Shown: in pieces, positions 1 to 13,747 of the stretch | How positions within the stretch are numbered: position 1 is the stretch's first letter | Layout: each line of letters begins with the position of its first letter | Assembly: GCF_014805685.1 (NCBI RefSeq) | Contig: NC_060902.1 | Location: 1,341,645-1,405,644, forward strand | Reading direction: 5' to 3' | From: Silurus meridionalis | Lineage: Eukaryota; Chordata; Actinopteri; Siluriformes; Siluridae | Length of the DNA: 64,000 bases | Translations under genes and position numbers: made by a program | Notes under the pieces: model-generated | The model's database searches: none | Told to the model about the DNA's origin: nothing | What the model saw: only the letters and a program-made list of their open reading frames with translations

Positions 1-40
1 AGAAACATGGAAATGATGTGTGAACTGCTCGTGTCCACAG

Positions 41-107
41 ATGGACCTCCACCGCTGAGCAGCCAGGACATGGGTGAGGAGTTGCTGCAGCTAAACAACG
101 TGTTATA

Positions 108-108
<1 letters not shown>
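41..108 (+). CDS. last coding exon of a convergent gene, candidate chd5
   Basis: A gtgtccacag acceptor at 31-40 leads into a split codon and then GPPPLSSQDMGEELLQLNNV, L and a TAG stop at 106-108. The gene ends tail-to-tail with kcnab2. In human 1p36 the convergent neighbour of KCNAB2 is CHD5, a chromodomain helicase of the NuRD family, so this is the likely identity. I cannot confirm the tail by sequence memory, and only 21 codons are in view. Confidence 0.55.
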
Positions 109-150
<42 letters not shown>

Positions 151-287
151 GAAGCAGCAGATCTGTTCTTCCTCTGGGGCTTCACTCACCTGCTTCATCT
201 CTGCATGTGGAGGACTGTGAGGGACAACACACACGTCACGCTGAGAAGCCATTCGTCATGTGTGTGTTCTGTGAGCTGCACTGACGA

Positions 288-325
<38 letters not shown>

Positions 326-385
326 CACTTTAACCCACATTTTTGTGTTTTATAGACTTTTGTTGTAGGATCAGCAACTTCTTGT

Positions 386-432
<47 letters not shown>

Positions 433-1500
433 CAGGACACTTGAATTTATGATGTTTCTGATTTCTGATCGTTATATTTGTTATATGCATTTCATTTCTT
501 TCTTATGACATAAGAGATCAAGACCGTTTTCTCTTGATCTTCACAAACATTGTTTCCTTGTGTTCTAGTGTATTCAGCATCAGCGCAGCATCATGGAGAA
601 CATTCATTCGGTCTCAAGTCGAACACCGAAAAAATTAAGTACCGACCACGAGGAAACAATGTTTATGTTGAGATCACGAGAAATAAAGAAATATTTTAAT
701 GTTTGGCCTCTTAGGGCTTCTGTAGTTACTCGTTCCCACACACACAGAGTTACCTGGAACTTAAATCCACCAGAGTGATTAGTTTTTGGGCACGTTTGGT
801 GTCAAGAATTGGTTCCTATCCCTTTTTTTTGGAGTGAGGATATGAAGCTAACGAGGCTACCAAGTAAAACAGAAGATACACACGTGTCAAAAGTATGCAG
901 ACTGCACATCTAAATTGCGAGCGTCCCATCACGCTGCATCAGGACTATGCATCTATTTAAAACAATAAATAATGAAGAAGGAAAAATGTCTGCCTGATTC
1001 CTCACACTGAAGCAGGATGGTGTAGAAAGTGGAAGCTGTTTCTCAGACCAACACCAACAGCATTAAACCTTCTCTTACTGGCCAGCGTCTTGAGCAGCTC
1101 CTGCAGGGTTCCTCTAGCTGGGATGGAACCTCTAAAATCTATAGATAAAAAATAGAATCTGTAACGAGCAGATGGAAGTAAACACAGTCGTGTGTATTAG
1201 AAGAGCATTAGGTTTATTTCATGGTGCTAATTTGCTTGTATTGAATTTATAATCAGCAGTTATGTACTATAATAATAATGATAATAATAATAATAATAAT
1301 AATAATACTGCAGTGGCCTTATTTAAGGCCTGATCTCAAGGGTGATGTATTTATATATGATGGACATGTACATGTTTTTTTTTAAAGAATGTTGTATTGA
1401 TGTGATTAAAAACAAAACAAAACTGAAATCCTAAGCGCCGGATTGTGTCATTTATTTATTTTTAAATGAAAATAAAACTTATTAAAAAAAAAAAAGCAGA
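109..1500 (+). other. probable 3' UTR of the left-edge gene
   Basis: This is non-coding DNA after the TAG at 108, with three (CA)n runs (111-148, 289-324, 390-428), an (ATA)n run near 1270-1308 and plus-strand AATAAA hexamers near 963 and at 1471. It has no credible open frame. The UTR end is inferred only from the hexamers. Confidence 0.4.
1451..1476. terminator. opposed polyadenylation signals of two convergent genes
   Basis: Minus-strand AATAAATAAA (1451-1460) and plus-strand AATAAA (1471-1476) lie within 26 bases. This fits a shared tail-to-tail end for kcnab2 and the plus-strand gene at the left edge. Both hexamers are common by chance in AT-rich DNA. Confidence 0.35.
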
Positions 1501-2456
1501 GGAGACGAAACATTCAGTCATTAATATTTTATCATTTCCATTTCAGAGATACTGAAGCTGTACAGATCTAAATTCCAATTCAAGCACAATGCAGTTAGCA
1601 ATGCCTGCCAATGAAAGTTTAAAAAAAAAATAAAAATAAAAAACAAAGGCCGAAAGTGATCACATCCATGTTCTATGTATATATGTACAAAGGTCAAACT
1701 ATATACAGATATCTGTCTGGACGTACAGTATCGCTCCACGCACAGGTGGAAAACGTAAGCTTGGCGTTTGTATACATTATACAGAGTTCTTTAAAATGCA
1801 TAATCAGTGCAAATAGATGCTCATCATCATCATCATCTCAGGGCAATGAAGAATCCCTCTCCTTTATTCCCTCTGAACGTAAAAAATAATTTAAAGATGC
1901 TTTAGAAGCAGATTTCAGATCATCACAATCAGCCATGTGCTTAATCTTATAATTATAAAAACAAACAAAAGCGTTTCATGTGGAAAATTTAAAGCACTGT
2001 TCCTTTCCCATCTCTTTACGCTTTTTAGTATAGATGAGAAGAAGACGACGAAAAAGCGCGACACGTTTCCCTAGTGAACGAGTTTCGACAGCAAGCGAGT
2101 ACCACTGATTGATTTATTATTTCTTTTTGCTAATTTATATCTCAGATGCAGTACTTACTCATGACCACACGTGGCGCTAGTGCACTACAGAACGCTGTAC
2201 TAATGATCGCAGCGCAGACGAACACACAGTAATGACCATCTTTCCTGAGATCGATCTCCAACACAAAAACAGGGCGACGCCGGAAACCAAACCAACAATA
2301 ACAAAAAAAAGCACATGCGGACGAGACTTTTGACGTTTCCACAAATTAAAACAGACGAAAACACGTCGATTTGTTGTTGTTGTTTTTTTACGTGTTAAAC
2401 ATTTTCAAAGATCCAGAACCTTTTTTATTTTTAATTTTTTAAGTCCTAAATGTTCG

Positions 2457-2494
<38 letters not shown>

Positions 2495-3668
2495 CAGGAG
2501 AAACAGGTCTACTGTATGGAGCACAGTGATGTGTAGCGTCTAAACATAATCTAGACCAAAGCACAACTATAAGGTTTTGACCTAAAATTCACTAATCTAA
2601 TCTAATTTAATCTAATCTAATCTTTATACGACTCATTTTGTCTGATTTTTTCCCCTCAAGTCTGAAAACATGGGATTGAAAAACAATCGATAAAGTGCAA
2701 TCAATGCTATAAAAGCTGCTCCGGTATATGTTTCTTTTTCTCCCCTCGTCCTGTGAGATGCGGTCGATTTATCGGGGGGTATCGGGGTATCAGTTTAAGG
2801 CAAATAAAAGCGTCCACAGAAATGCATAAACGAAAACTCGCACACGCAAACTTAATGCATAGTGTGCAGGTTTCCTCGAGAAATCGTTCGTAAGTCGTTT
2901 TTTCCATCGGCTGCGTCTAAACTCGTTGGTACGTGATGCAGAAAAAGATCTAATGACATTCCTAACATATAGCAAATATATATACGTGTTTATACGCCTA
3001 AGTATTTTGGCCGGAGTGAGTATATATATTTATATATACACGTGAGAGGAGGCGTTTCATTCCTTTTGTTTATTATATAGAGGACATGCTGTTAGATGAT
3101 TTCTCACTGGGGAGCGGATTGGATACAGTGAGACGTGTTACAGACAGAGCTCAGGGGGTTTATCAGCATCTTTGGCTTTAGCCACGTGTGTGTGACGACA
3201 ATTACGTCCGGCGTCTAAAAGTGAGACACGGCATGCGCAATAAACATATTTAAACACGTGTCGCGGTCCCGAACAGACGCTCGAAAATATATAGCAGGCG
3301 TGAAAGACTGATATAATTATACTGTATATATATTTAACGCCGTCGATATTAAACACGCAAAACGCTCAATATTTCTTTTTTTTGCCAGAATGCAGAAACT
3401 GGGTTTGGGAAATAATCGGTTACTGCTCTGAGGGGGGAGGGGGAGGGGGGTGTATATCTCAGGGCTGTTGATCAGGAAATGCACAAACAATACAGAGATA
3501 CAAAAACAAAAACAAAATGATGCACGTGGTTGTGTTTAAACACCGGAGCCTCCCATAGCCACGCCCTCTGATGGGCTCTTAAAGTGCTGATTGGCTCATC
3601 TGCGAGAAAAAAAAAGGGGGGGGGGGCGTGTGCAATCAGGACGCAGACGACACAGTGAATGGTTGCAG

Positions 3669-3826
<158 letters not shown>

Positions 3827-4266
3827 AACTTAAGAGCTGTATTTATTTTTTACACACACACTTTTTTGGTCAAATATGCATTGAAGTATAAAAAAAAAAA
3901 AAAAAAACAAATCCAAAAAAAAACCAACAAATATTCCCTACAGCCAAGCGAGCGGGTGCCATTTCTTTTGTCCCCTTTCTTACCATTCTTTATTTTTTTT
4001 TCTTCCTAACTTCGTCTTTCTGTTAAATTGTAATAAAATGGTACCTTCTCTTTTCTCAAAATATCTTAAAATAAAAAATAAAAAAAACCCCAAATCATTT
4101 TAAACCCCAGGTGTGAAGTTTGTACTTGTCTACGAGGCTTCTCTTGCAGGGTCGGAGTGTGTAACCTGTCGGTCTCATGCGCTGCTTAATCATTCGGTAA
4201 AAGCTCAAGCTGACAAACGGAGGAACAGGCAAAGGGCTCGGTGCAGGGCGGCCCCTGGGCTCCGCA

Positions 4267-4310
4267 CTCACACACACACACACACACACACGCACGCACG
4301 CACGTGATCA
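4267..4310 (+). repeat. (CA)n/(CACG)n microsatellite next to the stop codon
   Basis: A (CA)n run followed by CACG units, ending about ten bases from the kcnab2 stop on the minus strand. Confidence 0.95.
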
Positions 4311-4320
4311 CGCACGCGCA

Positions 4321-4410
4321 CTACGAGCGGTAGTCCTTTTTACTGTAGGGCTTGTTCCCCAGGATGCTGTCCACCTCGTGCACGATGGAGGACGACAACT
4401 TCGGAAGGAC
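4321..4410 (-). CDS. kcnab2: kcnab2 last coding exon (C-terminus)
   Basis: This 90-nt exon reads [20 protein letters not shown], then PYSKKDYRS and a TAG stop at 4323-4321. It follows a ctcccgcag acceptor. PYSKKDYRS is the universal Kv-beta C-terminus. The [13 protein letters not shown] stretch matches beta-2; beta-1 has MTSHVVNEIDNILRN. The 3' UTR begins at once and runs into a (TG)n tract (mRNA sense) about ten bases after the stop. Confidence 0.97.
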   Translation of the reverse strand, partial: VLPKLSSSIVHEVDSILGNKPYSKKDYRS

Positions 4411-5478
4411 CTGCGGGAGGGAAAAAAAGAAAGAAAGAAATCACAATTACTGGGCTGAACAACAGTCGAACCTGCACACGCTGTAAACGCTCTCTCTTTC
4501 TCCATGGAGCATTTACGACATTGCGAGATATGAATGTACCTGCTGAGAACGTTTTTAAAGTGACGCAACACACCTGAGCCAGCAGGAGTCATTTATTCTC
4601 TATGGAACTTCAAACTCAAATTTTCCAATTTTCTTGACAGGTTTAGAGGAGGAGGAGTCTTCAGTGTCAATGGCAAGTTCTCCAGGTGAATAAGAACAGG
4701 ATTTTTATTTTTGGCAAACATTACACACTATATTGGCAAAAGTATTTGGACACCGGCCATTTTCTCCACTTTGGTTCTTCACCAGACAGTTACGACAAAT
4801 GTGGGACACCTGTGGGATGAATGTGAACGCTGACCCCCAGGCCTCCTCACCTACATCAGAAACTGACTTTACCAACGAAATCTCACACAAGGTCTAGTGG
4901 AACTCTTCCTAGCAGAGTGGAGGTTATAATAGCAAAAGGAGACCAAATGAGGTATAGGACCTTCATTTACAACAATTGGCCTTATCCGTTATCCAGATCA
5001 TATTTATACAAATGAGCAGTTAAGGGGTTAAGGGCCTTGGACAGGGGTTCAGCAGTGTCCGCTTGGTGGTGCTGGGATTGAAACTCATGACCTTCTGACC
5101 AAAAGTCCAACGTCTTAACCACTGAGTTTCCCAAACTTCCTGATTTTATAGTCCACAAACTTTTGTCCATACAGTGTAGGTGATTGTAGATTAACAGCAT
5201 GACATTTAAATACTTTGCAGGTCACTTGGCTCAGGTGTGCTGGAGGTTACATTTTTTTAAGCAAGTATAATAAGTAAGGAGAAAGAGAAAAAAAAAAAAA
5301 AAAAAAGACCACCATCCTGATTGTGTGGTTGTGCAGCATGATGTTCTCACCTGTATCGCTCCTATATTCTCCATGAGCTGTTCCGTGTTGGAGGCTCCTA
5401 AAAGCACAGAGCTGACTCCTTCATTCCTTAGGCACCACGCTGCAGAGGATCAGCACATAATCACACCCGATACAACAC

Positions 5479-5530
<52 letters not shown>

Positions 5531-5630
5531 TCTCTCGGCCGTCCATAACAAGCTCAAAGGTTTCAAACACTGCAGAAAATAAAGCCATATCTAAAATGAA
5601 CACACACTGTAGTTAACTCTACCACCCATA

Positions 5631-5661
<31 letters not shown>

Positions 5662-5952
5662 CCCAAGCCATCAGACCACACTGTTACCATGACTCCAGGG
5701 CAGAAATAATGCATTTGTTTTTTGTTTGTAAAAAAGAAATCGCAGAGAGGTTTAGAGTCGGAGGTGAGAGAAGCCGTGTGCTGACCGCTGCAGCTCCCTC
5801 AGGATTACACATGCAACACACACGCCCACACACACCCACATGTGGAGGAAACTCTGCGGGGATCTGACATGTAGAACATGTGTTTTATACAGTGTTGTGT
5901 AAATCGATCTTCAGAACTGCACATATCAATTCATTCTTTTAGATTAAACTGA

Positions 5953-6001
<49 letters not shown>

Positions 6002-6925
6002 TTAGCCTTCAAAAAATTAACTGCACCAACATCTATTTAGAAACGTTTAGAGGGACAGCTACATCGGTACCAGTGCTGCAGTATAGATCAGTACTATCTG
6101 GTATATGGAAAAGAACCATCAGTTCTGGTGTAACTGTAGGGATCAGTCTGATAAGTACCGGTGCTGGTGGCTTGGTCAGGAATTTGCAGCTGGGTGAGGA
6201 AACAGGGATTAATGCAGTTCAGGAGGAAATGGCAGGGGCTGATGAAATGCAGGGGCGTGTCCAGGTATAAAATTAATGATATATATTTTTTGGTTTAGGT
6301 TCCTTCCCTAGTGTTCCTCACCTCCCCTTATGTGTTTGGAAACCAGTTTTAAAACAAAAACGTAATAGCGTTCTTATCGTTTCTATACAGCTCCTTTGTG
6401 ACAGTGTTAAAGTGTATTACAGTTGCACGAGTGTAAGAAGATTTTTCTTCTTTTCTTTCCTTTATGCCATGTCAGCTTCTATGGCTAGATTCATGGTGAA
6501 AGGCAGGTTTAATTATACAAATATTAAACTAAATAATATGTTTAATATAATTTTTTTTCTAAAAATCTAAGACTAAATTTGGATAAAATTGATTAAAAAC
6601 CTTTACAAAAGTATCAACAATAAAATTTTTCTCAAAGGGGTAAAAGTATTACAGTCCAGCAAAAAATGTTTAATGGACATTGGATTCTGCCAGAAGGGAT
6701 ATTTTGGGGAATTTTCTCCTGATGATAAAAATGTATTGCTATAGTTTTGAGTGTCCTATCAGTCATCCGACAAATAAATTCATCCCAGCGATTATTAAAA
6801 TTAAACACGTCTCCCTCACTCCAATACCAAGATTTCTTTCTTTCACTGATCCCAGTGAGATGTTGAAAAGTTTTCTGACCCCACTGGTTTAAAGGATTGC
6901 AGGTCTTATTCTGGATACGCCCCTG

Positions 6926-6972
<47 letters not shown>

Positions 6973-7662
6973 ATATGATAGGAGGTACTGTGTTCATCTT
7001 GGAATTGCCTTTATTTTTCACATTTACAGCACAGTGAAATTTTTTCTTCGCATATTCCAGCTTGTTGAGAAGCTATTGGTCAGAGCACAGGGTCAGCCAT
7101 GATACAACCTCCTGGAGAACAGAGGGTTAGGGGCCTTGTTCAGGGGCCCCAAAAATGGCAGCTTGGCGATACCGGGGCTTGAACCCCGACATTCTGATCA
7201 GTATCCCAGTGGCCTTTACCACTGGGCTCCCAAGCTCATGGACTATAAGGGATTCACACTTTCACTCAGTCACACCATCATTCACACACTCATTCAGTCT
7301 AGTTTTTGGTCTGAGAATGAAGATGGAAAGGTGTGTATTGGTGAGTAAGTGTGTGTTGAAGGGTTGAGTGTGTGTTTGGGGCTTGCGGAGAGAAAGAGAG
7401 AGCGAGGTTCAGGACGGACGGACAGACAGACAAAAAGAGAGAGAGCGGCAGTGTGTGTGTTTAGCGTACCGATGGCGAGCTGTGGCAGCGTGCACCCCAG
7501 CCGCTCGGCGATGGCCTGCAGCTCTTTCAGCTTCGTCTGCTGACGCCGGCCCTCCTCGCTCAAGATCTTGTCCTTCAACCACTGGTAGCCCTGTTAATGA
7601 CACAGCACACCTGCTCAAAAACAAGGGCCCTGTGCATGCATGCACAAACGCTGCTGCTGCTG

Positions 7663-7719
<57 letters not shown>

Positions 7720-10700
7720 CCAGCAGCGCTTGAATGAACAAGGGCCTGTTTTTAAACACGTGACTGTCTTTCCCAGCACCGACACAGACACATGATACAC
7801 TTCCCTCTGTCTGAACAGCTTTAAAGGAGCAGTTAGGCAAAAAAAAAAAAAAAAATAATAATAATTTTTACATTAATGAGCTCGTGTCCGTTGCAGTACA
7901 CGAGTCCTTTCTGTTTTAATTTTTCCTAAATGAAAATCAGCGAAAATGTCTCGGCCTGCACTTATTATAAAATTAATAAAAACCAAACAAAAAATTTACA
8001 CACTCCAACTTCTTACTACAATATATAGCCAAAAGTTTCTGGATGCCTGAGCACAGGATTGGTATGTGCTTCTTTCTAAACACCACATTGCACATTTAAT
8101 CCATATTTTCTTTTATAATAACTTCAACTCTTCTGGGAAGATGTTCCACTAGATTTTGTGGAGATTTGTGCTCATTCAGCCACATGGGTTTCAGTGTTTA
8201 CTTTTATCCTGAAGACGTTTAATAGGGTTGGAGCTCTAAAGCAGGAGATCTTCCACTCCAAACCATGTAAAGCAGATCTTAATAGTCATGCTGGAACAGG
8301 TTTGGGTCTCCTAGTTTAAGTGAGATGTAAGTACAGATGTGTGCCTGGGAACAGTTTGATGGCAGGACGAGGCCTTCTGGGGCACTGACTTATGAAGGCC
8401 GGTGCTCCCTGTGACTGTGCAAAATTCTTTTTCAATAGCACCTCATACGCATCATAATGTATTTAGATAAGTGTTTGGTTATTGTCTTGCTTCAACGGAA
8501 CATAAAAACTGGAGAATCGGCTACATTTGGGATAAAGAAATAATGATTTTTTTGCCAAACTGATACTTTAAGACTTGAACACACAAACACTGGTAAGTGT
8601 AAATCTGGACCAATGAAATTGTAATAACTGTAATTAGCATTCGCATGTGTGTGTTTGTGTGTGTGCTGGGACAGCAGTTAAATGACTCGTTTAGATTAAC
8701 AGTGGGAAGGTTCAGTCTGTTTGATGATCCAAGCACTCATAGATCTGAAAAAAGCACAAGACCCATCACTGTCCAGATCACCAGCACAGCGTCGGGTTTA
8801 TACGGGACTCGCACACACAGGTGAGAACACGAGGAACGGAACATGAGCGAGGTGTTAGAGCGCTGAGGACACGAGGAGGTGAAGGGGACTAGGTGAGCGC
8901 TCCAGCCAATGACCAACGGACCAACAGAGATACGATGCTGCATGCCACTTCACACGCGCGCACACGCACGTGAATATACTCTACACCACTGCACAAATTG
9001 TGGGAATGTTTATGTGTGTGTGTGTGTGTGTGTGTTATGAATATGGACAGCAGGCCAAAAATGTCCTCCTCAGAGTTACCACAGAGACACGCTCACATGA
9101 CGGAACTACTCTAAAGGCTCATGCCACGACAACGCACATTCACAGACAACACACACCCACAAGGAGGGAAAAAAAAAAAAAAAAAAAACACCCAACTAGA
9201 ACCTGGAAGACACCAAGACATCCATTAGAACAACAGCGACACAGAGAACCACCGTACAGTACAAAGCCACAAATGTTGCAGAAATCTAGAAAGTAAAGAA
9301 CAAAACATGGAAGGGCGATCAGAGACCGATGGGACACGGGGTACCTTGAGAGAGGCGCGAGAGTACGGAGGAACGCCGCTGTCGTATTTCCCTGAGATGA
9401 TCCCACAGGCCAGTGGGGACCATGTCATTGCCCCTACACCTGAAACACACATACACACATGCTATATATTTAATAAATAAAACACTCAGAGGGTGTGAGG
9501 AAGCAGAATAAGTGTTAGTTGATCATTTTCCTATGAGAGAGAGAGAGAAGCTGTTGGAGTTAACTCCTGGTGCTGTTTTTCATTCCATTTCTGATTTGAA
9601 ACGTTTTCTTCTCCAGTTCTTCAAATTTATCTTGCGCCTCGAGCTCAGTAAGGATATTGTACAGAAGCTGTATGGAACTGAAACTGGATGTTACTATGGT
9701 TACAGGGGTTTATATGCAGCACATTCATTTAGATTCACCTGACAAATGCGAACTACCTGCTTGTGTTTAACACACACAAACTTCCAGCCAATCACAATTC
9801 AGTATTGTGATTAAACTTCGGTGTCAAGGTGAAAAATAGCATTAAAGTAGCGATAAACACTCGTTCAAGAAAGAAAAGTAAGAAAAACAAAGAAACTGAA
9901 AAGAAAGAACGAATGAAAAAAAAAGAAATAAGAAAAAGAACGGAAAAGAGAGAAAAGGAGAATTAAAAAAGAATTAAGAAGGAAAGAAAGAACTGTGCTT
10001 TATTCGTGTCACATGTACTTTACAGCACAGTGAATATCTCAGTGATGTAAGGAATCTGGGGTTAGAGCACAGGGTCAGCCATGATACAGTGCCCCTGAAG
10101 CTCTGAGGGTTAAGGGCCTTTTTTAGGGGCCCCAACAGTGGCAGCTTGGTGATACCGAGGTTTAAACTCTTGATGTTCCAATCAGTAACCCAGAGCTTTA
10201 ACCACTGTGCTTCCACATTCCCCTCAGACATTACTCTTGGAGGATACTCCTGTTATCCAGACAGCTTTAATGTAATCACCATGGGGTGAATCTCCTGCAG
10301 TCAGATATCTACAGTAAGAAGCGTGTGATTTGTGAACACTTACCGATCTTATGAAAGAGCTCTGGCAGCTGCACTTCGACCTTCTCTCTCTGGAACATGT
10401 GATACTCGGCCTGCTCGCAGATGGGGGGGATCTGGTTAAACTGGCGCGCCACCGAGTACGCTTCCTGCAAACACCACCACGAGTTTCAGCATGGGTTTGG
10501 TTGGATCTGGAGGCTGCTGAAATTTTCTTGTCTGACCGTATGATGTTTATCGACGCACTAAAAGTGGCATTTACCACAACGCCCCGTGATTTGTCCTCAG
10601 GAGTTTCCTCGCCTTTTCCGAGACATTTGGTCTGATAGGAGCTCAGAGGAGAAGACGTGACTCTAAAGTTACTCACCATGATCTCCATGGGACTCCAGCG

Positions 10701-12185
10701 GGATGTGCCCCAGTACATCGCCATTCCTTGGTTGATCACGTGGGTCATCGCTCGCACCGTCTCTGCAATCAGATCGATTCATAAAAATAAATAAATAAAT
10801 AATCACACAACCGTACAATTATTTATGGATCATTTTCCCACCAGAAGAAAAATTACCAAAAGAGAAATAAAAAGCGATTGATCCCTTCTTTAATGAAAGA
10901 GTTTGATAGATGACTGAATTTGATAGATTGCATTGAAATGACAAAGCAAAAGAGAAAAACAACAAGCTCCAGGATCAGGAGTTTTTACTGAGCATGAAAG
11001 TGCAGGGAAAAAAAAAAAGCGTCTATATTGCCAAAAGTATTGGGACACCAGGCTTTTTTCAGACACATGTGGTTCAAGAAATAAACTTAGAGGCTCACAC
11101 TTGTACAGGACGTCTTTGGCTGCAGTAACATTAGCTTCAGTTTTCTGGGAAGATCTGGGACTAGATTTTGTGAAAATTTGTGTGACATTTCATTCAGCCA
11201 CAGGCGTAATAGTGAAGTCAGGCATTGATGTAGATCAGGAAGTGAGGTGATCAATAGGGATGGAGCTCTAAAGAAGGAGATCTTCCTCCAAATCCAACTC
11301 AGATAAGCAGATCTTTATGGCTTTGTGCACAGGAGCACACATTAAAATGGAGTCCTATAAAAACGTCCTATACTGTACACGTGTGTGCTTCCAAACAGTT
11401 TGGAGAAACACCACATATGGCTGGAAAAGTGAGGTGTCCCAATACTTTTATCGATACAGTGGTGTAGCTACACAGTTTAGTGTCGTTATCTCACCTTCCA
11501 TGGGTGTGTTGGGGTCAGGTCTGTTTGCGAACACCACGTCCACGTAGTCTAACTGCAATCTCTCCAGTGAAGCTTTTAAACCTGAGAAGTTTCAAATGCT
11601 GCATTAACGTGTGTTCACTCACCCCACCACGTGAGGGAATAAACCCTAACGAGAACTCCCTCACACCCTTTCCTTCTGTGTATAAACCTATAAAACTCCT
11701 GCTATAACATCATTTATCATACATTCATTTCTATCATTCATGTCTTTATTCACATAGCAATGTTCTTCTTCCAGTTTTCATTTCAGATGTATTCTTCTAA
11801 TGATATTAAGCCCCGCCCCCAAAACAAATGTTATGTGAAATAACTTTAAATGAATTAAAATGGCAATAAACACACACAGGAGAAAAGGAGGAGTCTCCGA
11901 TTAAGTACAAATTAATAAACAAAGAATGCATTTCAATTCATTTGACAGCAAACTGTATATTTCTTTTTTAACATTTCTATTTATCGCTTTTAAATATTCT
12001 GCAGACGCGTCTCTCTCGTCCCCTCGCCCTCAGTGTTGTGTGTAGTTCTGAAGTTTAACTCACCTTCTATTATGTGCTTCCTGGAAAGTCCTCTTTCAGT
12101 CTCTGCCCTGAGAAACATAAATAAATAAATAAATAAAATAAATAAATAAAATTCAACACATATAATAAAAAACCCCATCAGGATC

Positions 12186-12248
<63 letters not shown>

Positions 12249-13693
12249 AAAAGAAAATGGATTAAACTGTTGGAAGACTTTAATTACATTTAGAATTTCG
12301 ACTCGAGCATGGTATTATCGCTGCTTCATTACAGCACATATGCATGCAGTAAAATAGTAAACAAACAGGTTCCTAAATATTTATTTATAGTACAGAAATA
12401 TTAATAACACCGTGATTTTTATTTCATTTGAGTTATTGGATTTATTTCAGCGTTTGACTGGTAATTGATAAATGAAAATAAATTACTCAAACAATAACAC
12501 AAATCTCATCTGCTTTGAGAGTGAGAAGTTCAGGAAGGAGGTTCTACAGCGTCAACAAACAGAACATATATTAAAAAATAAATGTGGGAATGTTTTTTTT
12601 ATGGTTAAACAGTGGTGGATGAAGTACACCAACAATGAAGTCAAGTAAAAGTAAATAGAATATGATTCCAGTTAAAGTGTCTCTTTAAACTTTCACTTAC
12701 GGTAATCAAAAGTACAAAAGTTTTTACCTTCAAATGTATTTAAGTATCCAAACTGCTATGATTTATTATAACTCTAATGTTCCTATTATAATTTTTATCA
12801 AAGACTCTTTACTTAATCACCTCAGTTTATGTGTAAAGACTCGAATGTGACTCAGCACACTGATCTATTAATAGAATGATATTAATGACTCAAACACTGA
12901 TTTCTATTATAATAATTATCATGAACCCAAAACCTTTTTTTCAACTACATAAAAAAAAATTATGTAAATGAGGTCACGTGTGTTGTGGTGAGTTCGAGTC
13001 TGGAGTTTCTTCATCATTTATTCCTCTCTAAATGTTCTGCTTGATGTAGAACTGATGCTGAACTGTATGTTTTTGATCAGTAGATGCACCAAGCGCCGAT
13101 CAGAACACGTGTAAAACAGAGCGTGCTGAATCAAATCCATGTTCAAATCTACATGAATATCAGATTTAGTGTTGGAAAAGAACCGAACAACACGAACCAG
13201 ATCACAGAATTTATATCACAAAAAAAAACTCAATAAAAACATACTTTCCGCCCCAAAATATTTTCGTGGTGATCACTAAACTGGAGCGCCTGCGAAAGAG
13301 AAAAAAGGGGTGGTGTGGTATTAATACAAATTAATGAGTATTTAACAACAGCTGAAGCAACAAGATACAGAAAAATATAGGATTAAACCGTTTCAAATTT
13401 TAATAACTGCCTGGATTATTTTCAAAAGACACACAGCCCTAAAATGAACAGTTATGTTTTACTTAATCACTGGAGCCCAGATTCAACATTAGACAGCTCT
13501 TATTTTTAATCAACTCTTATTTTTAATAAATAAGTGGAGATTAGTGGAGAAGCTGTAACTGCATTATTGGATCATCTGGTTACGAGTCTGATCCAGAACT
13601 CAACACACTCTCAGAATAATATGTTAATTTTGGTGTGGTTTACCTCCATCCTTTCTTCTTTATTATGTTACCCAGCACCACCTCAGCCCTGGA

Positions 13694-13747
<54 letters not shown>

